NCBI RefSeq assembly: GCF_032362555.1
Contig: NC_083536.1
Coordinates: 8,184,001-8,248,000 of the forward strand
Length of the DNA: 64,000 nucleotides
Origin: Amyelois transitella
Lineage: Eukaryota; Arthropoda; Insecta; Lepidoptera; Pyralidae
Direction of reading: 5' to 3'
Part shown: positions 39,506 through 51,956 of the stretch, piece by piece
How the letters are laid out: every line of letters starts with the position of its first letter
Position numbering within the stretch: position 1 is the stretch's first letter
Position numbers and translations under genes: made by a program
Notes under the pieces: generated by a model
What the model was told of the DNA's origin: nothing
Database searches by the model: none
Seen by the model: only the letters and a program-made list of their open reading frames with translations

Positions 39506-42380
39506 GTGACCACTTGTGAACTAAATGTGATGTTTCAGAATATGCAAAGCCTATGGAACAAACGAGATATTTTTGAAGCTTTCCTTGATCAATATCAAGA
39601 CACCTTTCACGCATGCTGTTTATTAGAGACCTTTTTAAATGAAAATAAATTGACGCTTTTACACTTCAATCGGTATCACGTAGCAACTGCATACTGCCGG
39701 CAAACAAAGGCGAGGGGCGGGGTCTGCATAGTGTTGCGGAATGATCTTATTTATGTTGAGAGAAAAGATATTAGGGACTCAATCGAGTTTCTTGTAGAAT
39801 TGTGTGCCGTGGAACTAACTGACCATAATGTTATCCTTATCTCATTTTATTGGAACGACAGACAGATAAACGATTTCTTTATACAATTAGAAGTAATATT
39901 GAACTATTTGTCTAAAAATACAGTAAGAAACGCATTGTGCTTGGAGGAGATTTTAATATTGACATTTTATTAGACGACGTTAATTCCAAAAAACTACTTT
40001 TCTTAATGGCGAAACATAACTTGACACCTCAAATGAAAGATCCGACACGGGTAACAAGCACGTCATCCACTTGCATTGACATTATTTTTACAATTTTTTT
40101 TGACTTAAACTTATATGCACAAGTTAGGGATTTTGGATTTTCTGATCATAAAAGCGTAACTATTAAAACAAATTTACTTATAATTGACAAACCATCAATC
40201 TGGCGACGAGAAAAACGTATTTTTGACAATAATAACATACAAAAATTCAAAACAGAATTACACAGTATATGTTGGAATGACATCATAAAATATGAAAAAA
40301 ATATTAACGAAAATTATAATTCATTAAACAATTAAACAATGTTTTGAAAAACATACTTGACAAATGCATTCCCAAAAAAACTATAAAAGTTAAATCAAAC
40401 TTCAAAAAACGCTGGCTTACAAAAGGGATAAAAATATCGTGTAGAAATAAAAGACAGTTAAAAATTTTGGTAAAAAGTTCAAAAAGTGATATCCTAAAAA
40501 AATACTATAAAACTTATGAAAAAACTTTAAAGAGGGCGATTATTAAGTCAAAAAAATTTAATTATATAAACCAAGTTAAAACATCTAAAAATATTGTAAA
40601 ATCGATGTGGCGAATTATAAAAGAGAGAACAAATAAAAACACACGAAACCTGCATCAAAACATAGAATTGAACATCCATAACAATCTGACGTCGGATCCA
40701 AATGCAGTGGTCAACGCATTTAATAAATACTTTGCATCAGTTAGAATGCCTGGTGGCTCCACGCAGCTACCTGGCAGGCCCGTACTACATCCCCCAGTAA
40801 ATTCCATGTTCTTACGACAAATGGATTTATCAGAAGTCAAGAAAATATTGAAACGACTAAAAAGTAAATATAGTACCGGAATTGACGAGATGCTACCTAT
40901 TCTTTTTAAACAATGTGCCGACGAGCTTACCCTACCGCTAACGTTGATGATTAATCAATCCTTTACGGAAGGTGAATTTCCAGACCTCTTAAAAATTTCC
41001 CTGATTACACCTGTACATAAAAAAGGGGAAAAAACGGTGACTCGAAATTTCCGTCCTATAACAATACCCTGCACAGCTGCAAAAGTTTTTGAGAAAGCAA
41101 TGTGCATACAAGCCTATAATTATTGTGAAAAATTTAACATCCTTGACGATTGCCAAAATGGTTTCCGAAAAAATAAATCCACTACACTTGCGACTTTTAA
41201 ATATATACAAGAAATCCTAAACTTATTAAACGATAAAAAATATGGTATTGGAATACTGCTGGATATGACACAGGCATATGACAGAGTCCAGTACAATATA
41301 TTATTGGATAAATTACAGGGGTAGGCATAAGGTGAGTTGCTCTTAATTGGTTTAGATCGTATTTGCAAAATAGGGAGCAATATGTTGAAATAGACTATTT
41401 TGACTATGATTCGGGAACGATTGTACCAGTCAGGTCAGAAACCGCTCACATGCAGTGTTCTATTCCCCAAGGTAGTGTTGTCGGATGCTTATTATTTCTT
41501 ATATTTATAAATGACTTACCAAAAATTTTGACTCAGACTTGCATATTATTCGCGGACGACGTATCTATTTTAACACCATACTTAAAAACAGACAATGTAA
41601 ATCAAATACTTACACAAATTATTGACTGCGTAATATCATGGCTATCCGACCACAATCTTGACATTAATTTTATTAAAACAAAAATAATGGAATTTCGACC
41701 CTATCAAAACCCCCCTATAAATATAGACTTCACCTATAATGGCATAAAACTAGAATGCGTTAGTAGTTTCCAACTACTCGGGCTGGTGTTGGACACAAAT
41801 ATAAATTGGAAAGCCCATATTAACAAAATAGCAACAAAATTATCTAAATTAATTTACGCACTCCGGGAACTTAAAAAAACGACAAACAAAAACACTGCCT
41901 TAACAGCCTATTATGCATATGCATTCTCGTGGCTAATATACGGAATTGTTCTCTGGGGAAATAGCACCGACGCAGATAAACTTTTTATCCTACAAAAAAA
42001 ATTTATTCGGATAATAAATAATGTTCAAGGGACGGATACCTGCAAACCTCACTTTCAAAACCTAAAAATTTTGACTTTACCCTCAATATACATTTTGGAG
42101 GCATGTAAATTCGTGAGAAAACACCCAGAATTCTATAATAAAAAAGATAATTTACCGCGGCGTTATCCCACAAGACAGAAAAATAAATTAGTTACACCTA
42201 GCTATAAACTGGTAATCTCAAATTCTGGCCCATTAGCGATGACTACAAAAATCTATAATGCCCTACCTGACTGCATAAGAAAAGAAGAAAATATGAACTT
42301 ATTTATTAAAAATTTAAAATTACTTTTGACCTATAAATGCTACTCTGGACGAGTTTTTAAACGATAGAAATATTGACATT
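39506..42380 (+). pseudogene. ORF2 (endonuclease-RT) of the same non-LTR element
   Basis: The endonuclease domain spans 39506-40200 (NVMFQNMQSLWNK, ARGGVCIVLRND, LGGDFNIDILL, FSDHKSV). The RT spans about 40800-42000 (STGIDEMLP, NFRPITIPCTAAKVFEKAM, QNGFRKNKSTTLAT, LLDMTQAYDRVQ, SIPQGSVVGCLLFLIFIND, LFADDVSIL). The C-terminal region is open to 42367. Frameshifts occur near 39945 and 41325 and a stop near 40335. The catalytic FADD is retained. The 3' UTR is short, and the next element begins near 42420. Confidence 0.85.
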
Positions 42381-42419
42381 TAAATTATTTTTCATTATTA
42401 TATACATACATATACTTTT

Positions 42420-44168
42420 ATCAAGTATAGTAAACTAATTCCATTATTCAAGAAAGGTGAAAAATCTGATCCTGGTAATTATAGACCAATCTCAATTTTA
42501 CCAATTTTGAGCAAGGTGTTCGAGAGAATCATGCTTAATCAAATGCAGCGTTACTTTAAGTCTAATAAATTATTTCATAGTCAGCAATACGGCTATACTG
42601 AGGGGAAATGTACAACAGATGCAGGTGTGGCTCTTGTCACTCATATTCTCAATGCATGGGAAGACTCACAGGATGCCATCGGAGTGTTTTGCGATCTGAC
42701 CAAAGCATTTGATTGCGTAGATCATAGAACTCTTCTGCTCAAGCTCGCTCATTACGGGTTCGATACTGCTGCCGTTGAACTAATTAAATCATATCTTAGT
42801 GATAGATTACAGACGGTAGATTTAAATAATACAAAATCGAAAGGAGCGACGGTAAAAATTGGGGTACCGCAAGGTTCCATTTTGGGACCTTTTCTCTTTC
42901 TGATATATATCAAGGACCTGCCTTGCATGATTGAGAAACAGACTGGCATCGTGTTGTTTGCAGATGATACGTCACTAATTTTTAAAATGAACCGCCGTAG
43001 CGAAATCTGTGATGATGTGAATAGCACTTTAGCCGCCATCTCTAACTGGTTTACAATCAACAACTTACTGTTAAATGCAAATAAGACCCAATGCATTAAG
43101 TTTACACTTCCCAATGTGCGGCAGGCAAATGTGGATATTAGTATAAGTAGTAAAAGATTAGATTTTGTTGATAGTACTACTTTCTTAGGAATAACATTAG
43201 ATTCAAATTTGAAATGGCATGTTCACATTTTAAAACTTTCTAAAAGGCTTAGTTCTGCAGCATACGCTATTCGTCGTATTAGGCATTTGACGGATGTGGC
43301 AACTGCTAAGCTAGTATATTTTAGTTATTTTTATAGTTTAATGTCATATGGTCTACTGCTTTGGGGATCAGCAGCAGACATACAAACTATTTTCATTTTA
43401 CAAAAAAGGGCAATTCGATATATCTACGGTCTTAAACAAAGAGATTCCCTTAGAGATTTTTTCAAAAACCTAAATATTTTAACTTTGCCCTCCCAATACA
43501 TATTCGATAACATCATGCATGTTAGGAAAAACTTAGACTCTTTTAAAAAAGTAGGTGAATGTAGTAGTAGATCACTGCGGAACAATTACAAGTTGTCGAT
43601 CCCAGCACATTGGCTGGCTAAGGTAGGGAAATCATTTCTGATTAATTGTATAAGATTTTATAATAAATTACCAAAAAGTGTTCTTGAAATGAATGATAGA
43701 AAATTCAAACAGTATATTAAAGTTGAGCTTTGTAGGAAAGCCTATTACAGCACGGATGATTATATTAATGATAAACATGTGTGGCCCGAGCTGGACATAA
43801 TGGCCTCTTAAATGCTTGTGTATTTTTGACATGATCTTGACATAATTTGTACAGTATGTACATATTTTATTTTATATTTATTTTATTTGACGAAATATTC
43901 GTATTGACATAATCAGTTCTACATTCATACATGTTTTTTAATGTAGACAATGTGCATTCGTCCACGATTTAGATTTAAGAGATCTATATTTGTAAATTGA
44001 CGTCCTATGAAAATGCTGCAGTGTAGTTTGTTCCGCCGCTTCTTCTACACATGCGCTTTGGAAGCGGTAGTAGTTATAATTAGATTTAAGTTATGTGACG
44101 TCAATAAGTGATACCTTGTATCCAATTTTGAAAATAAATCTATTCTATTCTATTCTATTCTATTCTAT
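42420..44168 (+). mobile_element. 5'-truncated non-LTR element with (TTCTA)n tail
   Basis: It starts inside the RT domain, has a 3' UTR of about 350 bases and ends in CTATT/TTCTA repeats at about 44139-44168. The style of tail and C-terminal protein resembles the fragment at 1-446 (tail TTTGA) and suggests a Daphne/CR1-like clade. Its coding frame is unbroken, so it is relatively young. Confidence 0.82.
42432..43811 (+). CDS. Reverse transcriptase of the 42.4-44.2 kb element, 5' truncated but open
   Basis: A single frame without stops from the truncation to 43811. RT motifs are IPLFKKGEKSDPGNYRPISI, FCDLTKAFDCVDH, IGVPQGSILGPFLFLIYIKD and VLFADDTSLIF with both catalytic aspartates. Downstream come FLGITLDSNLKWHVHI and the C-terminal FYNKLPKSV. 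The first in-frame Met is at 42507, but the protein clearly continued upstream in the parent element. The endonuclease is missing, so this copy is dead on arrival despite the clean frame. Confidence 0.85.
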   Translation, partial: KLIPLFKKGEKSDPGNYRPISILPILSKVFERIMLNQMQRYFKSNKLFHSQQYGYTEGKCTTDAGVALVTHILNAWEDSQDAIGVFCDLTKAFDCVDHRTLLLKLAHYGFDTAAVELIKSYLSDRLQTVDLNNTKSKGATVKIGVPQGSILGPFLFLIYIKDLPCMIEKQTGIVLFADDTSLIFKMNRRSEICDDVNSTLAAISNWFTINNLLLNANKTQCIKFTLPNVRQANVDISISSKRLDFVDSTTFLGITLDSNLKWHVHILKLSKRLSSAAYAIRRIRHLTDVATAKLVYFSYFYSLMSYGLLLWGSAADIQTIFILQKRAIRYIYGLKQRDSLRDFFKNLNILTLPSQYIFDNIMHVRKNLDSFKKVGECSSRSLRNNYKLSIPAHWLAKVGKSFLINCIRFYNKLPKSVLEMNDRKFKQYIKVELCRKAYYSTDDYINDKHVWPELDIMAS

Positions 44169-44430
44169 CAATTAAATACATGTTATAAATTATATTCATT
44201 TTGAATTACCTATTAATGTTCTCTCCAATTATAATACGACACTTTTTTATTGTTAGATATATTCAACACATTAGTCGACATAAACCTGCCCGCCGTTCCA
44301 TATTATTTTATAATTGCGATGCCCAACAGGGTTCATGTTGTACCTATTTATAAGCAGAATTGTAATTTAACTGATGTACTTTATGATATGCAATAAAGAA
44401 TATGAAATTGAAATTGAAATTGAATTTATG
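44169..44430 (+). repeat. 3' UTR fragment of another non-LTR element
   Basis: About 44220-44430 contains CGATGCCCAACAGGGTTCATG, polyadenylation-like AATAAAG and a short (TTGAAA)n tail at 44404-44427, the usual signature of a non-LTR 3' end. No coding remains. Confidence 0.5.
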
Positions 44431-45540
44431 TCAGATTTGTTTGCTTTTGCTTGCATTACAGGTTTGACAATTAGGTCTCATCTGTCATGAGTCTGTCATC
44501 TGTCGACACTTTACTCGACATTGACAGTATTTCTTTTTTTTTCTCTGTTTAAAAATTACAACTCTTCGAGATATTACTAAGTAGTGATATTTTGTCTCAT
44601 TAATTGTGTTCTTTCTTCTCTAAGACTAGTTTGCTGGCGGGTGGTTCAAAATTGGTTTTTGCTATTTTAGCAAATAACTATATATTATATAAAGTACCTT
44701 ATTATTAGTTTATTTTCATATATATATAGGTATATATCGATGGCTCCCAAGTATACTATCGTATGTCTTAAAATGTAACTTTACAGGAGACGCGATTGAA
44801 CGTGTTAGAGTGTGTAGTTCCTGTAAATTTCAAGCTAGACACATGATTTTTTTTCTACAATTACTTGAAGTATAGTGTATATGAATATAATAACATTCTT
44901 TTATAAATGTGTTATAGTTTCTGAGATATTGTTGTTTGGATACTTTACGTTGAAACGAATAATTTTTAAAAATCGTAACTTATCTATACAATTATTTACT
45001 TTGTATAATTTGTCGATCAAAAAATCGTAACTTCCTTTACGAGTATTTACTTTGTATATTTGTCAACAAAAAATGTGGTATGAGTTACTTACTGCTTTTT
45101 ATGGGAATATAAGATTTTTGTTTAAGCACGTATGTTGGGATATTATATTAAAAACTTCTTTAAAACTTAAATTTTGATTATGATAATAGGCAGTTGATTG
45201 TAAGGTATTAATATTATGTGCATAGTAAATTATTACACCAATTAATATTTTCGGAATTTTTCATTCATAATCAAAGAATCACAGATTATTTTTTACAACA
45301 AAATTACAACAAAACCATTTTATTTTCATACTTTTAGAACATTATAATTGCACATAAAATAAACATTTTGTCCAGAATAAAAAAAAACAACTAAAATTAA
45401 ATTCATCTTGATATAATAATATTTCTTTATGATTTTTGTGTTATTAATGCAAACAATATGCACATAAAACTCAAATTACAAACCAAAAAACTCACTCAAT
45501 CCCACTATTTGAACAAATAAAGAGATAACATATTATTATA
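44431..45540. other. AT-rich stretch without recognisable genes
   Basis: About 1.1 kb without credible frame on either strand. A 44996-45060 patch has an imperfect direct repeat (ACTTTGTATAATTTGTC and ACTTTGTATATTTGTC, each near AATCGTAACTT). Otherwise nothing stands out. Confidence 0.5.
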
Positions 45541-45997
45541 CGATATATTATCACGTCTTTGCGGTAATATACTCTTGCGGGGAAAACAGAGCCAACAGTT
45601 ATCAAAAGAGCCCACGGTCAACCGCTTGGCTTACATACATACATACATATGGTCACGTCTATTTCCTTTGCGAGGCAGACAGAGCCAACAGTCTTGAAAA
45701 GACTGAATGGCCACGTTCAGCTATTTGGCTTAATGATAAGATTGAGATTCAAATAGTGACAGGTTTCTAGCCCATCGTCTAAAAAAAATAATCCCAAGTT
45801 TGTAAGCCTATCCCCTAGTCGCCTTTTACGACATCCATGGGAAAGAGATGGAGTGGTCCTATTCTTTATTGTATTGGTACCGGGAACCACACGGCACTGC
45901 TTGGCTTAATAATAGAATTGAGATTCAAATAGAAACAGGTTGCTAGCTCATCGCCTAAAAGAGGAATCCCAAGTATATAAGCCTATCCCTTAGTTAA
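45541..45997 (-). repeat. Three RTE-derived SINE copies in tandem, minus strand
   Basis: A nearly full copy spans about 45635-45896. It has a (CATA)n start at 45635, ACAGTCTTGAAAAGACTGAA, TCCATGGGAAAGAGATGGAG and the end GGGAACCACACGGCA, which is the reverse complement of the element at 2206-2474. Partial copies precede (45541-45634) and follow (45897-45997). The same family inserted or was duplicated several times at one site. Confidence 0.8.
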
Positions 45998-46089
45998 AGT
46001 TATGATGAACTGCTGGAATGATTGAACTATTGCAAAGACTTATTAGGTCATTTTTAGCCAAAGATATGGGGAGCACATAATCATAAAGT

Positions 46090-48263
46090 GGAAAAATATG
46101 AGTTATGTGCTCAGTCTTGCAGTCGTCGTCTTGTATTTGGTCATGTATTAGGATTCATCTAAATTATATTTATAGAGATATTTATTAGGCTCAGAAGAAA
46201 AAACATTTATATCTTTTATGTTTATCCATTGCACTACTTCACTGTTAATATTTTCAGACCAATTTTTAATGCCCAAATTTGATTTATAATTCAATAACTT
46301 GGTATGATCCATCTCAACAACATTATAAGGTTTTCCATCTTGCTTAGCCCTTATGCAAACTATTCGAAAGGAGTATAGTTATATTTATTATTGTCAGTTC
46401 TTTTAATCAATGCATGAACACTGTCTTCTTCTTGTTGTATATTTATTGTTTCCAATAAATCCAAATAAAAAACACAAACATTACATGTTGTTAACAGCTT
46501 ACAGCTGCATAATCTATTCTATTCCGGTTTACCCTGTGGCGGTATCTGACCAAAACCTAGATTCGACTGCTCCTGCATCTACTTCTTTAAATATGAAATC
46601 GGACAACTTAAGACCGCGCAAAGAGCATAAGTAAAATTATCTTTTCGAGAATAATTGGATTCAACACGTTGGAAGCATTTGATATGGTCACATAGGTACG
46701 CTTTTTCTGGCATCAGCAGATATTTACATGGATAATTTTAATGCTTGCCTCGATATCAGTAGAAACAGTACCTGTAGAAGAGTCTGTCTTCTGTATTACT
46801 GTGTAAACAAATTGTTCACTGATCATCAGCGTAGATAAGAACTGTTTTGCAAACTATAATGTAATTTCATCTATACTATCTGACTCGGGAATATAAGTAT
46901 CTGGTATATAAGTATTGATTACCCCAATCATTATATTTTCGGTGGGATCGGGTATGAATATAAACTCTTTGCTTAAGATTTCGGCTTACTAGATTAGATA
47001 CATAAATCCATCGTTCAAATTTCCAGAAAGCCAACGCAAAAATTGCTTTTCTTTGGTCAGTTGATACATTTTTGAAACATTTTAATCTACATTTACACGG
47101 TGATTTTATTTCTTTTTTCGGATTTTGTATACCTTCACGAGTCACGTACACCTTACCAAGTTTTTTTTCTCTGTGCTTATATCCTATCTTATACTGTCTT
47201 CTAATAAATGTACTGTTTTCTAATGGCCCTTGTCTGTTTAGTTACCTTTTTTTATTTTGAGAGTAGGTGTAACATCACTAAAATATGTTGACGGCGTGTT
47301 TGCTAAGGATGTCGAATAGATCTGATCACCAATAAAGTAAAATCATGCCTATTTATTCTACATGCTTAGTTGTACATTCAGGGGAAGACGGGTACTGTGT
47401 GTTTGAAGACTTTGGTGAAAAAATTGTTAAGTACTCTATGAACAGGGGAATGCTGCAAGTGATCAATTAGAGTTACAGATAAATTGCTTAAAGTGTTTCC
47501 CGAAAATATAATAACTGATAAAATCTACTATTGTGATATTTACATATTCCAATAGTAGATTAAAAATATTAGTTGTAACAATTGCATCAAAATACCGGCA
47601 TCATATTCAGTTTAGAAAGTGTGTCAATTTATTATAAATCTGCTTCTTCTGATAATGATGAGTATAAAAAAATTGAAATAGCACGTGAGTAATTCCGTAA
47701 GATTTATTAATGGCCGTTTTGTTAAATAAAATGATACATAAGATACATATTTATTTTGCATCTAAGACGTAAACAATCTTAACTAAACATTACTATCAAT
47801 AAAAAAATATAATTAAACAACGTAAATTGTAGTAAGTGTAAATGCTATAATAAATATTTCAATATTAACCACGTAAAAAATCGTATGTATTGCATACGAT
47901 AAAAAAAAAGTTTTGATGACAATGTAAATAATAGTAAATGATACTTACGATACTTGTTAAATACAAATGAATAACGTAAACAATCGTGTGTTATATTTAC
48001 TATAGTTTAATTTTTAACTATTGGCAAAAAATAAGCAAATACTTAAATATTACAAATTTCTTGTCAGAATACTTACTCAGTACTCTTCCAGTTTCTTCTA
48101 CATTATTATTGAGAAACGCCAAATCATAGGTGACAGAAATTGATTCAGAAACAACAGTGTCATTTCTTGCCGTTGTCGTTTTTAATGTAATATCGCATAA
48201 TTTTCGACCTCTAGCGTGTTGTTTTGAATAATCAATCCTATACTTATTACTCATTCTTAACAT
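46090..48263 (-). pseudogene. Unassigned transposon-like multi-exon gene remnant
   Basis: Minus-strand pieces read as follows. A first exon from the ATG at 48254 (NKYRIDYSKQHARGRKL) ends in a good donor (A|GTAAGT near 48078). A piece at 47151-46876 has SPCKCRLKCF, TDQRKAIFALAFW and ERWIYVSNLV. A piece at about 46440-46130 has EEDSVHALIKR, YNVVEMDHTKLLNYKS and EPNKYLYKYNLDES. I recall this combination of a Cys-patterned domain and DSVHALIKR-like motif from repeated insect genes, but cannot assign a superfamily. No termini were found, and the pieces are not joined by one open frame. Confidence 0.45.
47280..48010. other. AT-rich segment between pieces of the transposon-like gene
   Basis: No coherent coding on either strand. 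It would be intronic or decayed coding of the minus-strand gene remnant. Confidence 0.35.
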
Positions 48264-48490
48264 ACATCAATTTAGTTATTGTATTTTGTGTGAAATCTGC
48301 AGACGCGCTGTACGAAAATATCGCGCTTCTTTGCAGCGTACCAAACCGCAAGTAATCGTTACGATTGCCAACTCCGCTCCCGTCTTCCCCGTAGCCGATC
48401 GTATAAGACATTACGACGGTATACTGTGTAGGAAACGGCAACATACTATTATTATATACGTGTGAAAACTTTTTAATTATAAATGATAGA

Positions 48491-50463
48491 ATTTTTTTTG
48501 TTTGTGAATAAGTCTACCCGGCCAGCTACGGGAAACTGGACGGGTTATGTGGGGCTTGAACCCACTTAAACCACACGATGCCATCGCCTACCGCTTCGTT
48601 GCCAGGAGTGTGAGCTGCCCTCGCTCATATTCCTGACGCGGCGGCCGCTTCCACGGCGGCCTCGGCTCGGCCGCTCTCCACGAAGCGGCCAGCGGGGTGA
48701 CCCGTCGGCCTTCAATTCTACCCGCTAGGGGAGGGCGCGCCTGGCACAAGCGCGCCTTCAACCCAGGGCTGTTTCGCCAGGCAGCGGAATCCCGTTTCCG
48801 CCACCCGACCGCCCTTATGGTGGGGGCAGCAGGTGCAGAGCGTATGCCCGCCTCCTGCGCCTAGTGCGCCGGCGGCGTATGGGGAGGTCGGACGTGTCCT
48901 CTCTCACCCTTTTCGCTGCCTCTTTGCGGAGCATGACGCTCTCCGCAAAGGTCTGCACTGCTGTCCACGACCTCTCGCTGTCGACCATCTGTCTCACAAC
49001 AGCCGGCAGAGAAAGGTCGTCCCCCACGACCGCGCGAAGCTTCGCGCGGTCTTGGTCCCAGGCTGGGCAAACCTCCAAGGTGTGCTGGGCGTCCTCGTCA
49101 GCACATCCGTCACAGTGGTGGCAGATAGCAGACGGCTCCCGACCGATCAGACACAGATACCCTCCGAAACAACCATGTCCGGAGAGCATCTGGGTCAGAC
49201 GGTAAGTCAGGCTACCGTGCTGCCTCGCCAACCACTGTCCCAACACCGGACGGCCGCCTCGACGGTACTACGCCCAGTAGTCGGCTGCTCCAACCTTTGG
49301 GATCACTCTTCTATGGAGCGCTGACACAGCTCATTGCGGCGTCCTGCGATCTCCTTCGGTGCCAACCGGTGACCCTGAGCCGCGGCCTCCTCGCGCCAGA
49401 AGGACGCGAGGGTTTTCGCTCTAGGTCCCAGGGAATTGAACCGGCCAGCACAGACGCTGCCTCAAAGGAGATCGTGCGATATCCCCTTGCGGCTCTCGTC
49501 GCCATCAGCCTCTGTGGCCTCCGCAGGGAGGCGAGGTTTTGGCGAGAGAGCGCATCCGCCCATACGGGGGCCCCGTAAAGGGCTATCGATCGCACGAACC
49601 TCATGTACAAGCGCCTGCAGGACGCTTCTGGACCTCCCAGATTCAGCATGAGCCGAGTCAGCGCTCCGGCCGCCGTCGTCACGCGCGACGTTAATTCCGC
49701 GAAGTGGGCGCCGAAGTTCCATCTGCCATCAAGAACGATGCCCAGGTAGCGCATCGATTGCTTGATGGCAATTGAGACACCACCAACCGTCAGACTGGCG
49801 TCTGCAGGCGGCTTCCTCCGAGGGTCATGGAAGCACAGCGCCTCGGATTTGTGGAGAGCTACCTCCAGACCCAATCGACGGTTCCGGCGCACCACTTCAG
49901 CGAATCCCGCAGTAGCTAGCAATGACGCCTCCTTATATGTGGCGCCGCGGGCGGTCACGAGTATGTCGTCCGCGGCGCCACCGTCCACGTAGCAGACGAC
50001 ATCCATCCAGGGCAGAGTGACCGTCCGTAGCACCCAATCGTAACCGATGTTCCACAGGAGCAGTCCTAAGACAGAACCCTGTGGAACACCGTGCGTCATT
50101 GAACTCTTCGTCCAACCGTTTCAGTCAGGGAAGATTATCCATCTCTCTGAGAGGTAGTCCTGGATAACCCGACGCAGGTAGGTCGGCACCCCATGGTATC
50201 GGAGTGCCTCCACAATACAAGACTAGGGGAGGGAGTTAAAGGGGTTGGCGATGTCCAAAGACACCGTCACGACCACCTCACCCTGGGCAACCGCATCCTG
50301 CGCCAAGGACTTCACCCTCAGCACGGCGTGAATCGTCGACCGCCTCCGGCGGAACCCGTATTGGCGATCCGCCAGGTCCGGCCCGACTCTCTCCAGGTAC
50401 TCGACGAGGCGGTCAGCAATGACCCTTTCCAGCAATTTGCCGGCCTCATCGAGCACGACGCAC
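48491..50463 (-). pseudogene. R1-clade non-LTR retrotransposon, 5' truncated
   Basis: GC-rich in contrast to its surroundings. The minus strand begins (50456) with LLERVIADRLVEYLE and YGFRRRRSTIHAVLR, continues with GVPQGSVLGLLLWNIGYDWV and RYLGIVLDGRWNFGAHF, and ends with a Cys/His knuckle (CHHC and TLEVCPAW spacing) near 49130-49060, as expected at R1-clade C-termini. The catalytic YADD region is altered to CYVDGGAADDILV, and several frameshifts occur between 49310 and 49250 and near 50100-50220. A poly-T run at 48491-48498 marks the tail. Confidence 0.85.
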
Positions 50464-50908
50464 TGTGAAAAATATGGGTCCGTTTCGGATCAAAAACTTG
50501 TAGAACCATCAATTCAAAAGATAAAGCTATGAAATTTTGCAGATATGTTAAGTGATATACATGGTATTATATATGTAACTTCCGGTAAAATAGAATAACG
50601 CATTAATTTTTTATTAAAATTCGCGTCAATTAATATGTGGTATATATTTGATGATACATTTTTTAAAACATTTATATGAGTGAATATTTCTTAAAACTAG
50701 TTAGGCTAACTGTTAAGCTTAGTATCTTATAATGATAAAATTTTAAAAATGCAAGTTATTGCACGTATAGGAATAATAATATATAACGCTGAATAAAAAA
50801 AGTACTTGATAAGTTATGAAAAAAGTAATCGAAATATTATTAGCTTAGAAATAGTTTACATAAATATATCAATGTCTAAATTTTAATAACAAATTCTGCA
50901 CTTCCTTC
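50464..50908. other. AT-rich spacer
   Basis: No credible frames. It separates the GC-rich R1 element from a short minus-strand frame at 50909. Confidence 0.4.
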
Positions 50909-51232
50909 TTATACCTGGCGAGCTTCAGGATCTGTTATAAGCTCGTGAACATTGAGAAGATGTAGAGTATCTTCATCTAACTCCTTTACATTTTTTACAT
51001 ATGGCTTTCTTATGCTCGTTATATACGAATCATATGTATATAGCAGTGTATGAAACACATCTTCATTTGTTGCTCTTCGGGAACATTTTCGTGAATGATG
51101 AAGACGAAATTTTTTATAGTCCTTATTACGGGACTCTTGGGCATCTTCAGAAAGCTGTCCGATAGGTAATACTGCAAAATTGTTTATAATACTTTTTCCG
51201 TGAATTAAAATTTTGTGAACAGATGATGGCAT
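50909..51232 (-). pseudogene. Short conserved-looking frame of a probable insect repeat
   Basis: A 107-residue minus-strand frame with SVHKILIHG, LPIGQLSEDAQESRNKDYKK and HSRKCSRRATNEDVF. I recall similar segments in many uncharacterised insect proteins that appear repeat-derived, but no function can be stated. The composition and the absence of neighbouring exons suggest a fragment. It could be the C-terminal part of a larger transposon gene. Confidence 0.4.
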
Positions 51233-51251
51233 ATAATACCAAATATATTTA

Positions 51252-51950
51252 TAATAATAATAATAATAAAGCCTTTAATTCCGAACTATAGACATTTTAC
51301 AAAATTAAAAATAAGGTAATTAAAACTAAAATCTTCATTTAACTACAAAAGGTCTCTCAGTTCAGTGTGCCTTATGGCAAAGGCCTCCTCCAACTCTTTC
51401 CACTGCTTTCTGTCTGCTGCCACTCTTGTCCAGAGGGGACCTAGAGTCATTTTCAGGTCATCCTCCCATCTTCTCTTTTTACGACCTCGACCCCTAATGC
51501 CATCCCTTGGGTACCAGATTGTCACTTGTTTGCTCCATTTCTCCTTTTTACACCTGAGATGGACTGGAATGGACTGGACATATTCCAGTCCACCTCCATT
51601 TAAGTTGATCGATACGGACCAGTATATCTGTTAATTTCGTTTTGTTTCTGATGTCTGTACCTCTTACTTTATCTTTAAGTTTCAATCCTAACATGCTCCT
51701 CTCCATACTTCTTTGACATCTTGCGAGTTTATCTCTATGGACTTTTGTCAAAGCCCAGGTTTCGCAGCCATATGTAATGCAAGGCAGAATACAGGTATTA
51801 AAGGTCTTCTTCTTGATTTTAATGGGTATGTCTTTGCTTTTTGTGATTTCTTTCAAAGTCCAGTATGTTTTCCATCCTGTTGCAATTCTCTTTTCTATTT
51901 CTTTCGACATCTGGTCATTTGGTGAGATTATCTGGCCGAGATATACATAT
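51252..51950 (-). pseudogene. 3' end of a second type of RTE-like retrotransposon
   Basis: The minus strand has the post-RT region EIEKRIATGWKTYWTLK, CILPCITYGCETWALT, QRSMERSMLGL and RIDQLKWRWTG, then after a break GRGRKKRRWEDDLK and WKELEEAFAIRH. A (TAA)n run at 51255-51270 is the tail. It is clearly distinct from the (ATGT)-tailed RTE at 4970-8397. It is 5' truncated and frameshifted near 51530. Confidence 0.78.
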
Positions 51951-51956
51951 TAAATA

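Noticed and set aside
48833..49324. Long plus-strand frames at 48-50 kb
   Set aside because: They are antisense to the GC-rich R1 element, where all frames are long because stop codons are rare.
50193..50468. A 91-codon plus-strand frame
   Set aside because: Antisense to R1 reverse transcriptase coding sequence.
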